Positions 48,690-58,081 of a stretch of DNA of 58,081 nt are shown here, piece after piece; position 1 is the stretch's first letter; every line of letters starts with the position of its first letter. Position numbers and translations under genes: made by a program. The DNA is taken from NCBI GenBank assembly GCA_045226015.1, contig JBGVBY010000006.1:1-58081 (forward strand), given 5' to 3'. This DNA is from UBA2450 sp045226015 (GTDB lineage Bacteria; Bacillota_I; Bacilli_A; RFN20; CAG-826). Under the pieces are notes generated by a model, which was given only the letters and a program-made list of their open reading frames with translations, searched no databases and was not told where the DNA came from.

Positions 48690-51600
48690 TTATTCAGCGT
48701 TATGACGTTCGATCTTTTCATGAATCGCGTTAATGGCGCGATCATGATCTTCGACGTAACGATCTTTAACTTCATGCATGGTGTTTTCAACAGAGAAGTC
48801 AGAAAGCATAGAATCGCTATCTTCTTCACTGAGGAGTCCACGTCCTGCAGGAATTAAGTGACCAGTAATAACGTTTTCTTTTAAGCCATGTAAGTAATCG
48901 GTCTTTCCTTTAATAGCAGCATCAGTAAGAACACGTGTAGTTTCTTGGAATGAAGCAGCAGAGAGGAAGGAATCGGTTTCAAGAGCGGCTTTAGTAATAC
49001 CTAAGATAAGTGGTGAGAACACCGCTGGACGTTTACCGGCAATAATAGCTTCATTATTCTTCGCGGTAAATGTATTAATAGAAACACGTGTACCAGCGAT
49101 TAAATCGGTATCTCCAGCGTCAATAACGAACACTTTTCTTAACATTTGTCTAACGATAACTTCGATGTGTTTATCAGAAATACCGATAGATTGAGATGAG
49201 TAGACTTTTTGAACTTCTTTAATGATGTATTTTTCAACAGTCTTGACATCACTAACTTCGAGTAACTTCTTAGGATCGATAGCACCTTCGGTAATCTTAC
49301 CACCATTAGTGACTTCGTCACCTTTCTTAACACGGAGTTTGGCACCAAATGCAGTTGTGTAGGTCTTTTCTTCTAGATCGTTAGTAACAGTTACAATATA
49401 GCAACCATTTCTTTCTTCAATCTTAGTAATCTTACCTGGGATTTCACTGATAAGGGCTTCACCTTTAGGATTACGAGCTTCAAATAATTCTTGAACACGA
49501 GGTAAACCTTGAGTGATATCGCTACCAGCAACTCCACCAGTATGGAATGTTCTCATGGTTAACTGTGTACCTGGCTCACCAATAGATTGAGCAGCCATAA
49601 TACCAACAGCTTCACCAACTTTAACTTCACGTCCAGTAGCTAAGTTACGTCCATAACAGTGGACACAGACACCATCTTTAGTTTCACAACCAAATAAGCT
49701 TCTAATTTCCACTTCTTGAATACCAGCATCAACGATCGCTTTTGCGCTTTCTTCGTTGATCAAGGTGTTACCTTTAACGATAACTTCGCCTGTGGATGGG
49801 TTAACGACATCGTTAAGAGAATATCTACCGACTAAACGGTCATATAATTTAACGACGATAGTATTTTGAGCGGTATCTCTAATTTCTTTAACTTTGAAGC
49901 CATGATCAGTTCCACAGTCAACTTCTCTAACGATAACGTCTTGAGAAACGTCGACAAGTCTTCTTGTTAAGTAACCAGAGTCAGCGGTCTTAAGAGCGGT
50001 ATCAGTACCACCTTTACGAGCACCATGGGTCGCAATAAAGAATTCAGAAACAGTCATACCTTCACGGAAACAACGTTTAACTGGTAATTCAATAGTACCA
50101 CCAGAGGTGTTACCCATAAGACCTCTCATACCGGCTAATTGAGTAATGTTAGAGATATTACCACGAGCACCACTATCACTCATCATGAAGATTGGGTTAC
50201 GGGAATCTCTTTTAACTTGTTCGGTAAGTTTATTCTTAACAGTGTTATTAACATCTGTCCAAACATCAACGATACTCTTATGTCTTTCTTCTTCGGTTAA
50301 CATACCTAAGCTATAAAGTTCTTCGATTTCAGCAACTTTGTTGTCACCTTCTTCTAAGATTTGCTCTTTACCTTCAACGATATGAATATCGTCGATAGAA
50401 ATTGTAAATCCAGCAACAGTCGCATATTGGAAGCCTTGATCCTTCATCTTATCAAGAACCGCACTGGTCTTTGGATTACCTTTACGATCGTATCTTTGGA
50501 AGATTTCGTTAATAATCTTACCTAAATCACCTTTCTTAACAGGTGTTCTAAGTGGCATAGAGGCAATAACCTTCTTAACATCGGTTCCCATTGGTACAAA
50601 GTACTCTGGTAAATCGTTAGCGATGTTACGGCTATTGACTTCATTTAAATATGGGAAATCACTTGGGAAGATTTGGTTAAAGATAACTTTACCGACAGAA
50701 GTGAGTAAGTAACTTCTATTCATCTCTTCAGTGAATCCTTTCTTCATAAGCGCTTTACCTAAGATGGCAATACGGTTATGGAGATGAATTTGTTTGGTTT
50801 GATATGCAAGGATAACATCATCAACAGTACGGAAGATCTTTCCTTCACTAGCAGCGAATAATTCATATTCTTCAGCGAGTTCTGGATTATCTTTTCTCAC
50901 TTTATCAGCTTTCTTCAAGAAATCTTCTTTAGTGTTTTCTAAAGTTAAGTAATAGTTACCTAAAACCATGTCTTGAGATGGAGTAACGATTGGTTTTCCA
51001 TCTTTTGGACCAAGGATGTTATTACTTGCAAGCATTAAGTGTAACGCTTCTTCTTGGGCCGCTTTACTTAGTGGCACGTGGACCGCCATTTGGTCACCAT
51101 CGAAGTCCGCGTTAAATCCGGTACAAACAAGTGGGTGTAATCTGATAGCTCTACCATCGACTAAGCATGGTTGGAAAGCTTGAATACCGAGTCTATGTAA
51201 GGTTGGAGCACGGTTAAGTAACACTGGGTGTTTACCGATGATTTCTTCAACGATATCTAAGACGACTGGATCATATCTATCAATAATCTTATCCGCTTGT
51301 TTATGCGCGTTTACTTTTCCTCTTTTAAGTAATTCGCAGGCGATGAATGGTCTTAATAATTGGACCGCCATTTCGCGTGGTAAACCACATTGATACATCT
51401 TTAAGAATGGACCAACCGCGATAACTGAACGACCGGAATAGTCAACACGTTTACCAAGTAAATTTTGTCTAAATCTACCTTGTTTACCTTTTAAACCACT
51501 ACTTAAGGATTTAAGTGGTCTACCACCTGGGCCGGTAACAGGTTTATTTCTTCTACCATTATCAATTAAAGCGTCAACTGCTTCTTGAAGCATACGTTTT

Positions 51601-52598
51601 TCATTGAATAATAAGACGGCAGGGGAATTCATATCGATTAATTTCTTTAAACGGTTGTTACGAGAAATAACACGACGATATAAATCATTTAAGTCGGAGG
51701 TAGCAAATCTACCACCATCGAGTTGAAGCATTGGTCTTAAATCTGGTGGAATGACTGGAATGACATCAAGCACCATCCATTCAGGTTTATTGTCGCTATG
51801 ACGGAAAGCTTCAATAACTTCAAGTCTCTTTGTGAGCTTAGTTCTATTTAAGGCGCTTGTACCTTTCATCTTGCGGTTGATTTCTTCAGCTTCAGCGTCT
51901 AAATCAATTTCCGCGAGTAAACGTTTAATCGCGGCAGCACCTTCAGAGAACTCTGCTCCTGTAAATTTACGGATGAAGTTGTAGTTGGTTTCAAAGTCAA
52001 AGACTTCGCTTCTATTCTCAAGTCTTTCGATGAGTTCTTCAGAACGGAGATAATCATCACTTCCAATAACTAAACCGAATTCTTCAGCACGTTCTTGGAT
52101 TTCTTTAATGACTGGAATAAAGGCATCTCTACCATTCTTCTCGTTAATGAATTCACTCTTATAGAGTCTTTCACTCTTACCTGGGTTTAAACAGATGTGA
52201 GCAGCGTAATAAGCGACTTCTTCAAGGTGTTTAGGAGAAACATCTAAGAGAAGGCCAATACGAGAAGGAATGCCCTTTAAATACCAAATGTGGGTACATG
52301 GAGAAGCGAGTTCGATATGACCCATTCTTTCTCTACGTACTTCTTTTGAAATAACTTCAACGCCACATTTTTCACAAACGACACCAGCGTATCTAATTTT
52401 CTTATAACGGCCACAGTGACATTCATAGTCCTTACTAGGACCAAAAATCTTTTCACAGTATAAGCCTTGCATTTCTGGTTTTTGGCTACGATAGTTGATG
52501 GTTTCTGGTTTTAAAACTTCACCATGAGACCAGCTTCTAATTGTTTCAGGAGACGCTAAACCAACTTTAATTGCAGACAATTTCTTTACATCAAACAT
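48690..52598 (-). CDS. rpoC: RNA polymerase subunit beta'
   Basis: A 1302-residue beta' subunit. The first zinc site is CHCGRYKKIRYAGVVCEKC and the catalytic NADFDGDQMAVH binds the active-site Mg2+. A second zinc cluster lies in the C-terminal half (CETKDGVCVHC). It joins beta to form the active centre of RNA polymerase. Located 13 bases after rpoB with a GGAGG ribosome site. Confidence 0.99.
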   Translation of the reverse strand: MFDVKKLSAIKVGLASPETIRSWSHGEVLKPETINYRSQKPEMQGLYCEKIFGPSKDYECHCGRYKKIRYAGVVCEKCGVEVISKEVRRERMGHIELASPCTHIWYLKGIPSRIGLLLDVSPKHLEEVAYYAAHICLNPGKSERLYKSEFINEKNGRDAFIPVIKEIQERAEEFGLVIGSDDYLRSEELIERLENRSEVFDFETNYNFIRKFTGAEFSEGAAAIKRLLAEIDLDAEAEEINRKMKGTSALNRTKLTKRLEVIEAFRHSDNKPEWMVLDVIPVIPPDLRPMLQLDGGRFATSDLNDLYRRVISRNNRLKKLIDMNSPAVLLFNEKRMLQEAVDALIDNGRRNKPVTGPGGRPLKSLSSGLKGKQGRFRQNLLGKRVDYSGRSVIAVGPFLKMYQCGLPREMAVQLLRPFIACELLKRGKVNAHKQADKIIDRYDPVVLDIVEEIIGKHPVLLNRAPTLHRLGIQAFQPCLVDGRAIRLHPLVCTGFNADFDGDQMAVHVPLSKAAQEEALHLMLASNNILGPKDGKPIVTPSQDMVLGNYYLTLENTKEDFLKKADKVRKDNPELAEEYELFAASEGKIFRTVDDVILAYQTKQIHLHNRIAILGKALMKKGFTEEMNRSYLLTSVGKVIFNQIFPSDFPYLNEVNSRNIANDLPEYFVPMGTDVKKVIASMPLRTPVKKGDLGKIINEIFQRYDRKGNPKTSAVLDKMKDQGFQYATVAGFTISIDDIHIVEGKEQILEEGDNKVAEIEELYSLGMLTEEERHKSIVDVWTDVNNTVKNKLTEQVKRDSRNPIFMMSDSGARGNISNITQLAGMRGLMGNTSGGTIELPVKRCFREGMTVSEFFIATHGARKGGTDTALKTADSGYLTRRLVDVSQDVIVREVDCGTDHGFKVKEIRDTAQNTIVVKLYDRLVGRYSLNDVVNPSTGEVIVKGNTLINEESAKAIVDAGIQEVEIRSLFGCETKDGVCVHCYGRNLATGREVKVGEAVGIMAAQSIGEPGTQLTMRTFHTGGVAGSDITQGLPRVQELFEARNPKGEALISEIPGKITKIEERNGCYIVTVTNDLEEKTYTTAFGAKLRVKKGDEVTNGGKITEGAIDPKKLLEVSDVKTVEKYIIKEVQKVYSSQSIGISDKHIEVIVRQMLRKVFVIDAGDTDLIAGTRVSINTFTAKNNEAIIAGKRPAVFSPLILGITKAALETDSFLSAASFQETTRVLTDAAIKGKTDYLHGLKENVITGHLIPAGRGLLSEEDSDSMLSDFSVENTMHEVKDRYVEDHDRAINAIHEKIERHNAE

Positions 52599-52611
52599 TG
52601 TTTATACCTCC

Positions 52612-55600
52612 TTATTCACCATCGCGAAGAGCGACCATAGAGATGTCTTCGTCGATACCAGTTTGTACGGTTGCGCTTTCTTCACCAGCAAGGTTACGGA
52701 TAGAAGTGTTAATTCTTCTTTCTTCCTTGTCGGCTTCTTTAGCAAGCTCATCCATATCAATGTTATTACCTTTATCATCAAGGAGTTCGACATCCATTGA
52801 TAATGATTGTAATTCTTTTACTAAGACCTTGAATGCTTCTGGGATACCAGCCTTTGGTAAAGGTTGATCCTTAATGATAGCTTCATAAGTCTTTCTTCTT
52901 CCAACACGGTCATCAGATTTGACAGTGATGATTTCTTGGAGGATGTGAGCCGCTCCATACGCTTCAAGAGCCCAGACTTCCATTTCACCAAATCTTTGAC
53001 CACCATTTTGGGCTTTACCACCTAATGGTTGTTGTGTGACTAAGCTATATGGACCAGTAGCACGAGCGTGTAATTTATCATCGACCATGTGGACGAGTTT
53101 AATCATATACATGACACCAACAGTGATTCTTTCATCGAAAGGTTCACCAGTTCTGCCATCGTATAAGACGGTTTTACCGTCTTTTGCCATACCTGCTTGA
53201 TTCATTAATTCGAATATTTCTTCGTTAGTAATGCCGTCAAAGACAGGGGTAGCAATCTTATAGCCAAGTTTCTTAAGAGCCATACCTAAATGGACTTCAA
53301 GAATTTGACCGATGTTCATACGGGAAGGAACGCCTAATGGGTTAAGCATGATGTCAACAGGTGTGCCATCTGGTAAGAAAGGCATATCACATTCTGGTAA
53401 GATACGAGAAATAACACCTTTGTTACCGTGACGTCCGGACATCTTATCACCTTCAGAGATCTTTCTCTTTTGGACAATATAGACGGAGACAACTTCGTTA
53501 ACTCCAGGAGGGAGGATGTTGTCTTTCGCTTTTTCTTCTCTTTTACGGATTTTGACATCTAAGACAATACCCGCTCCACCGTGAGGAACACGTAAGGAAG
53601 CGTCTTTACCTTCGTTTGTCTTTTCTCCAAAGATGGCCATTAAGAGTTTTTCTTCTGGAGTTGGTTCGGTTTGTCCTCTTGGAGTAACTTTACCAACTAA
53701 GATATCGCCTTCTTTAACTTCAGTACCGATAACGACGATACCGCGGCTATCTAAGTGAGCCTTAGCGTCGTTAGAAACGTTTGGTACATCAGCGGTGATT
53801 TCTTCATCACCAAGTTTTGGAATGGAACGGCATTCACAGTCATATTTTTCAATATGAATGGAGGTATAGACGTCATCTTTAACGAGTCTTTCACTCATAA
53901 TGACCGCGTCTTCATAGTTATAACCATTCCAAGTCATGAAGGCTATGGTTACGTTTTGACCAAGAGCGAGATCACCATTTTGCATAGCAGGTCCATCAGC
54001 AATAATTTGACCTTTTCTCACTTTATCGCCAACTTTGACGACGCTAACTTGGTTGATACATGTACCTTGGTTAGAACGTTCAAATTTTTGTAAATGATAG
54101 GTAACAGGTTCACTATTACCAGTTTCTAAAACTTCAATTGTGCGGCTATCGGTGTAAGTGACGACACCATCTTTATTAGCAACAACAGCTAAACCAGAAT
54201 CACGAGCAACTTGATGTTCGAGTCCGGTTCCGACAAATGGAGCGTGTGGTTTAAGAAGTGGCAACGCCTGACGTTGCATGTTAGAACCCATAAGAGCACG
54301 CATGGTGTCATCATTCTCAAGGAATGGAATGCTACCAGCAGCAATCGAAACAACTTGTTTTGGGCTAACGTCGACAAAGTCGACATCTTCTTTTTTCGCG
54401 AGCACGTTTTCACCGTGATGTCTAGCAACGACTACGTCGTCAAGGATTTCTCCTTTTTCACCAAGGTTAATATTTGCTTCAGCAATAACGTAATCCCATT
54501 CTTCATCAGCAGTTAAATAGACACTGTCTTCAGCTTTAGATAAAACGGAATGAGTGGCTTTATCAACTGGACGATATGGGGTTTCTATAAATCCATATTT
54601 ATTAACTTTCGCGTATGAGGCTAAGTTATTGATAAGTCCGATGTTTTGTCCTTCAGGTGTTTCAATTGGACAAATACGTCCATAGTGAGATACGTGAACG
54701 TCACGGACTTCAGTGGAGGCTCTATCACGAGTTAATCCACCAGGACCTAAAGCAGAAATTCTTCTCTTATTAGTTAATTCTGCAAGTGGGTTTGTTTGAT
54801 CCATGAATTGAGATAATTGGGAACTTGCAAAGAACTCTCTAATAGAGGCCACTAAAGGACGTGGATTGATTAAGGCTTTTGGTTTCACATTGCCTAAATC
54901 GGAAATCGACATCTTTTGTTGGACAGTTTTGAGCATTTTTGCTAAACCAACACGGAATTGGTTTTGAATGAGTTCACCAACGCATCTAATTCTTCTATTA
55001 CCTAAATGGTCGATATCATCAGTACCACCGAATCCATCTTGAACATTTAAGAAATAGGAAAATACAGCGACGATATCACAGATATTAACGTGAGTGGAGG
55101 TGTTATGTAAGTCAGTACCGATAACGACACAGACTTTCTTGTCTTTTTCGTTATTGTAGACTTTAACGATGTTCACTCTACCGTTATCATCGAGTTTGTC
55201 GTTGATTTTAACTTTCTTTAAGTGTGCACCTTTTTCGAAGAATTCTTCATTTCTTAAAGCGTCAACATCTTCGTTAGTTAATGTATCACCTTTTTTGAAA
55301 CGGATTTCTCCATCCGCGGACACGAGGTTTTCAGCAAGAGTTCTACCTGGTAAACGGTTATAAATACCAAGTTTCTTGATGAACTTATATCTACCGGCTC
55401 TACCAAGGTCATATCTCTTTTCATCAAAGAAACGTTGGACTAAGAAGTTAATTGTTCCTTCTTCAGTAACTGGTTCACCTGGTTTCATCTTTCTAAAGAT
55501 ATCCACTAAAGCGGCTTTAGAAGTTTTGATTTTGCTTTCTTCTTTATCAAGAGTGTTTCTTAAGGCAAAGTTATCACCAAATAACTTGAGGATTTCTTCA

Positions 55601-56211
55601 CTGGTTTCTAAACCTAACGCTCTTAATAGAGTTGTCGCATGAATCTTTCTTTGACGGTCAATACGAACAGATAATAAATCTTTCGCATCACTTTCAAATT
55701 GTAACCAAGTACCTCTACCTGGAATTAAGTCAGCTTCATATAAGTATTTACCGGCTTTAAATTCTTTAGAGAGATACGCTCCTGGGGATCTTACGATTTG
55801 GCTAACGATAACTCTTTCAGCACCGTTAACGATAAATGTTCCACTACTAGTCATGAGTGGGAGATCTCCCATAAAGACTTCACTCTCTTGAATTTCGCCA
55901 GTTTCTTTATGGATTAAACGCACTGTGATATACATTGGTGCGTTATAAGTTAAATCTTTTTCTTTGCATTCTAAGTAAGAATGTTTTGGCTCACCAAGCC
56001 TAATTGATAAATACTCGATAGTTAATGTACCGATATAGTTCTCAATTGGGAATGATTCTCTAAAGACTTCGTCTAAACCTTTCTCTAAAAATTCAGCGTA
56101 ACTCTTAGTTTGAATTTCCACTAAATTTGGAAGAGGAAGATCACCAGAAATCTTGGAGTAATCATAACGGTGATTGTTGATTTGTCTAAGATCAGTAATG
56201 TTTCTGGACAT
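52612..56211 (-). CDS. rpoB: RNA polymerase subunit beta
   Basis: A 1199-residue beta subunit with GRHGNKGVIS and GGKAQNGGQRFGEMEVWALEAYGAA. The rifampicin-binding cluster (about 464-490) is SSQLSQFMDQTNPLAELTNKRRISALG. The residue equivalent to E. coli His526 is Asn481 (codon AAT at 54769-54771). From memory, Asn at this position is linked to natural rifampicin resistance in Spiroplasma and other Mollicutes. It lies 34 bases after the methyltransferase gene and 13 bases before rpoC. Confidence 0.99.
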   Translation of the reverse strand: MSRNITDLRQINNHRYDYSKISGDLPLPNLVEIQTKSYAEFLEKGLDEVFRESFPIENYIGTLTIEYLSIRLGEPKHSYLECKEKDLTYNAPMYITVRLIHKETGEIQESEVFMGDLPLMTSSGTFIVNGAERVIVSQIVRSPGAYLSKEFKAGKYLYEADLIPGRGTWLQFESDAKDLLSVRIDRQRKIHATTLLRALGLETSEEILKLFGDNFALRNTLDKEESKIKTSKAALVDIFRKMKPGEPVTEEGTINFLVQRFFDEKRYDLGRAGRYKFIKKLGIYNRLPGRTLAENLVSADGEIRFKKGDTLTNEDVDALRNEEFFEKGAHLKKVKINDKLDDNGRVNIVKVYNNEKDKKVCVVIGTDLHNTSTHVNICDIVAVFSYFLNVQDGFGGTDDIDHLGNRRIRCVGELIQNQFRVGLAKMLKTVQQKMSISDLGNVKPKALINPRPLVASIREFFASSQLSQFMDQTNPLAELTNKRRISALGPGGLTRDRASTEVRDVHVSHYGRICPIETPEGQNIGLINNLASYAKVNKYGFIETPYRPVDKATHSVLSKAEDSVYLTADEEWDYVIAEANINLGEKGEILDDVVVARHHGENVLAKKEDVDFVDVSPKQVVSIAAGSIPFLENDDTMRALMGSNMQRQALPLLKPHAPFVGTGLEHQVARDSGLAVVANKDGVVTYTDSRTIEVLETGNSEPVTYHLQKFERSNQGTCINQVSVVKVGDKVRKGQIIADGPAMQNGDLALGQNVTIAFMTWNGYNYEDAVIMSERLVKDDVYTSIHIEKYDCECRSIPKLGDEEITADVPNVSNDAKAHLDSRGIVVIGTEVKEGDILVGKVTPRGQTEPTPEEKLLMAIFGEKTNEGKDASLRVPHGGAGIVLDVKIRKREEKAKDNILPPGVNEVVSVYIVQKRKISEGDKMSGRHGNKGVISRILPECDMPFLPDGTPVDIMLNPLGVPSRMNIGQILEVHLGMALKKLGYKIATPVFDGITNEEIFELMNQAGMAKDGKTVLYDGRTGEPFDERITVGVMYMIKLVHMVDDKLHARATGPYSLVTQQPLGGKAQNGGQRFGEMEVWALEAYGAAHILQEIITVKSDDRVGRRKTYEAIIKDQPLPKAGIPEAFKVLVKELQSLSMDVELLDDKGNNIDMDELAKEADKEERRINTSIRNLAGEESATVQTGIDEDISMVALRDGE

Positions 56212-56245
56212 TTCAATGGCTCCTTTTCTATAAAAATACTTTCGT

Positions 56246-56842
56246 TCACTTCTGGGCTTGGATTATCCAATAACCCTTTTCTTTATGAAGCACAGAAACG
56301 TTTTCAAATACTGTTTCGAGATATTTGAAAGCGCTCTCTGCCCCTTGCTTCTTGCGAATAACAATGTAAAGTGAACCGCCATCAATTAAATGTTGTTTAG
56401 CCCCGCTATACATTGAGTAGGTAACAACTTTACCAGCTCGTATTGGAGGGTTAACTACAATTGAATCATATGGTCCTTCAATCTTTTCGAAGATGTCACT
56501 ATGAAGGAAGGTGACTCGAGAATTTAAATTCAGTCGTTCACCGCTCCTTGACGCTAGAGCGAGTGCGCGCGAATTAACATCGGCAAGATCAACTCTTGCC
56601 TTTTCTGAATTCAAAGCGATAGTAAGCCCAATCGGGCCATAACCACACCCTAAATCCAAGATTCTTCCGGATAAATGGAGGGGGAGTAATACCTTCAAGA
56701 AGATATACGTCCCCTCATCAATCCTAGATTTGGAGAAAACTCCATTATCGGTGTAATAGGCATAATTCCTACCGAAAAGAGAGAAACTAATTTCACGAAC
56801 TTGTGAACTAATCTCAGGGTTTTCGTCAAAATAATGCCCCAT
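56246..56842 (-). CDS. RsmC-like rRNA methyltransferase (YbxB type)
   Basis: A 198-residue SAM-dependent methyltransferase. The SAM motif is LDLGCGYGPIGLTI and the catalytic NPPIRAGK belongs to the RsmC/RsmD group that makes m2G in rRNA. The ATG at 56842 follows GAGG by 5 bases; a GTG two codons earlier overlaps that site and is unlikely. Its place between rplL and rpoB matches B. subtilis ybxB. Confidence 0.93.
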   Translation of the reverse strand: MGHYFDENPEISSQVREISFSLFGRNYAYYTDNGVFSKSRIDEGTYIFLKVLLPLHLSGRILDLGCGYGPIGLTIALNSEKARVDLADVNSRALALASRSGERLNLNSRVTFLHSDIFEKIEGPYDSIVVNPPIRAGKVVTYSMYSGAKQHLIDGGSLYIVIRKKQGAESAFKYLETVFENVSVLHKEKGYWIIQAQK

Positions 56843-56872
56843 TAGCACCTCAAGATAAAATGTTAAGCGAAA

Positions 56873-57250
56873 TTATTTAACTTCGACTTCAGCACCAGCA
56901 GCTTCGAGAGCTTTCTTGTGTTCTTCAGCTTCAACTGGTGAAATGTGTTCTTTAACAGCACATGGTGCGGCATCGACTAATTTCTTTGCATCCATTAAGC
57001 CTAAACCGGTAATTGCTTGAACAGCTTTGATGACTGGGACTTTGGAAGCTCCAGCACTCTTTAAGAATAAGCTGACTTCGCTTGGTCCTTTGGCAGCTTC
57101 TTCTTCTTGAGCAGGTGCAGCAGCGGCGGCAACTGGGGCAGCAGCAGTGACACCAAATTCTTCTTCAACAGCTTTGACTAATTCGTTTAATTCAAGAACA
57201 GTCATTTCTTTTAAGCTGGCAATAATTTCTTCTTTTGTTAATTTAGCCAT
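56873..57250 (-). CDS. rplL: 50S ribosomal protein L7/L12
   Basis: A 125-residue L7/L12: N-terminal dimer helix, Ala-rich hinge and the C-terminal domain with 'VIKAVQAITGLGLMDAKKLVDAAP', which recruits EF-Tu and EF-G. One Cys replaces the usual Lys/Pro in the DAAPC string. Located 24 bases after rplJ with an AGGAGG ribosome site. Confidence 0.98.
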   Translation of the reverse strand: MAKLTKEEIIASLKEMTVLELNELVKAVEEEFGVTAAAPVAAAAAPAQEEEAAKGPSEVSLFLKSAGASKVPVIKAVQAITGLGLMDAKKLVDAAPCAVKEHISPVEAEEHKKALEAAGAEVEVK

Positions 57251-57274
57251 TTTTCTTTTCCTCCTAAATTGGCA

Positions 57275-57763
57275 TTATTTTGCATCCGCAACAGCCTTAA
57301 CAGTGCAGGCAAATTGACGGACTGGTGCTTGTAAGCACGATAACAACATGGCAAGTAGACCTTCTTTACCAGGTAACTTAGCAATTTCTTTGGTTGCGCT
57401 TGCATCAGCAAACTTACCTTCGAAGACGCCACCCTTGATATTAAGATTGTCTCCATATCTTTTTGCGTATTTAACAAGCACTTTGGCAGCACTATTAACT
57501 TCTTTAGAGAAGAAGATAGCGTTAGGACCACTTAATACTTGTTTTAAGTCAGCGTAACCGAGTTCATCACTAGCACGTTCCACAAGAGAATTCTTGTAAA
57601 CATTCATAGATGCGCCTTCAGCACGTAAAGCTCTTCTTAATTCTTGAAGTTGTTCAACGGTTAAACCGCGATATTCAGCAACCACAAGAGCGGAGCTTTC
57701 CTTAGCTTTAGAAACGATTTCACTAACTGTTTCTTGTTTCGCTAGTAAGACATCCTTATTCAT
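57275..57763 (-). CDS. rplJ: 50S ribosomal protein L10
   Basis: A 162-residue L10, which anchors the L7/L12 stalk to the large subunit. It has 'VVAEYRGLTVEQLQELRRALR' in the N-terminal domain. The ATG at 57763 follows AAGGAGG by 6 bases; an in-frame start 14 codons earlier is rejected. It sits behind an L10 leader and ahead of rplL. Confidence 0.98.
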   Translation of the reverse strand: MNKDVLLAKQETVSEIVSKAKESSALVVAEYRGLTVEQLQELRRALRAEGASMNVYKNSLVERASDELGYADLKQVLSGPNAIFFSKEVNSAAKVLVKYAKRYGDNLNIKGGVFEGKFADASATKEIAKLPGKEGLLAMLLSCLQAPVRQFACTVKAVADAK

Positions 57764-57831
57764 GTTTGACCTCCTTTTCAATTTGTTTAAAGTTTGAGGC
57801 TCCAATATACAGTGAGAATAAATGCTTTATT

Positions 57832-57890
57832 TCTTCACCTCGGTAACATTATTAAGACTAAACGTCCGTTACTGTCTTGGGTATATTAGA
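57832..57890 (-). promoter_or_regulatory. L10 leader RNA (autogenous control of rplJL)
   Basis: The RNA between rplA and rplJ holds AAGACAGTAACGGACG (near 57868-57883) and TGTTACCGAGGTG (57835-57847), which pair as GTAAC/GTTAC. This matches the conserved L10 leader of Firmicutes, bound by L10(L12)4 to repress its own synthesis. The following 70 bases have no obvious terminator. Confidence 0.85.
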
Positions 57891-57901
57891 ATCTGATTTG
57901 A

Positions 57902-58081
57902 TTAACGACCATCAAATGTGAAGTGGATAGCTGGGCCCATGGTCGTATGGATGACCGCATTTTTCACATAGGTACCTTTGACTGAAGATGGTCTAGCCTT
58001 TAAAACTGCGTCAACTAAGGCTTGTAAATTTTCTTCAATCTTTTTGTTTTCAAAGCTTACTCTGGCAATAGAAACATGCTT
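57902..58081 (-). CDS. rplA: 50S ribosomal protein L1, C-terminal part (cut by the window end)
   Basis: The last 59 residues of L1, read from the right edge of the window: 'KHVSIARVSFENKKIEENLQ' then ALVDAVLKARPSSVKG...NAVIHTTMGPAIHFTFDGR. It is followed by a TAA stop at 57902. The start lies beyond the window. Position before the L10 leader is standard. Confidence 0.97.
   Translation of the reverse strand, partial: KHVSIARVSFENKKIEENLQALVDAVLKARPSSVKGTYVKNAVIHTTMGPAIHFTFDGR

Overview
The window comes from a low-G+C bacterium of the Bacilli/Mollicutes neighbourhood, probably an uncultured host-associated or gut lineage. Three things point there. The gene order rplA-rplJ-rplL-rsmC-rpoB-rpoC / rpsL-rpsG-fusA-tuf is typical of Firmicutes. 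The promoters are AT-rich TTGnnn-17-TATAAT types. Two traits recall Mycoplasma and Spiroplasma: an Asn at the RpoB position equivalent to E. coli His526, and a sugar-type ABC ATPase with a ~270-residue insertion like mycoplasma UgpC. UGA is still a stop codon (gene 3771-4712 ends in TGA), so the code is standard. At least seven genes encode clear lipoproteins, and an eighth is probable.

Layout: 1-5019 (minus) holds tRNA-Asn, an acyl carrier protein with its own promoter, and a compact Tad/type-II-secretion-like operon: two small unknowns, a pseudopilin-like protein, a CpaF/TadA ATPase, TadB- and TadC-like membrane proteins, a TadE-like protein and a Flp-like pilin. 5164-7096 (plus) holds a guanylate kinase-like gene and enolase. 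7143-12592 (minus) holds two CNNM/CorC-type membrane proteins, a lipoprotein and a large Pro/Glu-rich membrane protein. 12731-18925 (minus) is an apparent operon: alpha/beta hydrolase, lipoprotein, metallophosphatase, polytopic membrane protein, NAD-dependent epimerase, flavodoxin-ferredoxin. 19002-22264 (minus) holds tRNA-Lys, a Ca/Mn P-type ATPase under a Mn2+ (yybP-ykoY) riboswitch, and an orphan structured ncRNA with its own promoter and terminator. 22284-24966 holds three single genes (unknown, DUF1846, DJ-1/PfpI).

25044-40155 (minus) is the most interesting block: nine closely packed genes from one promoter with a central dyad. They encode a LRR-like membrane protein, an ABC ATPase with the insertion, two permeases, two paralogous substrate-binding lipoproteins, a surface staphylococcal-nuclease-type lipoprotein with all catalytic residues, a zinc-ribbon membrane protein and a 1197-residue lipoprotein alternating Ig-like and OB-fold-like domains. 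Linkage of a surface nuclease to this ABC transporter resembles the Mycoplasma MG186-189 / MPN133-136 arrangement. It suggests a capture-digest-import system for nucleic acids, elaborated here. This is inference; a carbohydrate or glycerophosphodiester substrate remains possible.

40272-44005 holds two RDD-type membrane proteins read from an apparently leaderless promoter, a secreted tyrosine-phosphatase lipoprotein and a solitary RelB/DinJ-type antitoxin. 44143-58081 (minus) is the translation/transcription core, with an L10 leader and a long structured rpsL leader.

Recurrent regulatory themes: several promoters place -10 about 7-10 nt before the ATG with no Shine-Dalgarno (leaderless mRNAs), and several promoters contain perfect palindromes in the spacer or at -35. 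No CRISPR array, IS element, prophage or rRNA gene was seen. No stretch over 300 bases lacks a gene. The longest gaps (22002-22283 and 48442-48689) are filled by RNA or leader elements.
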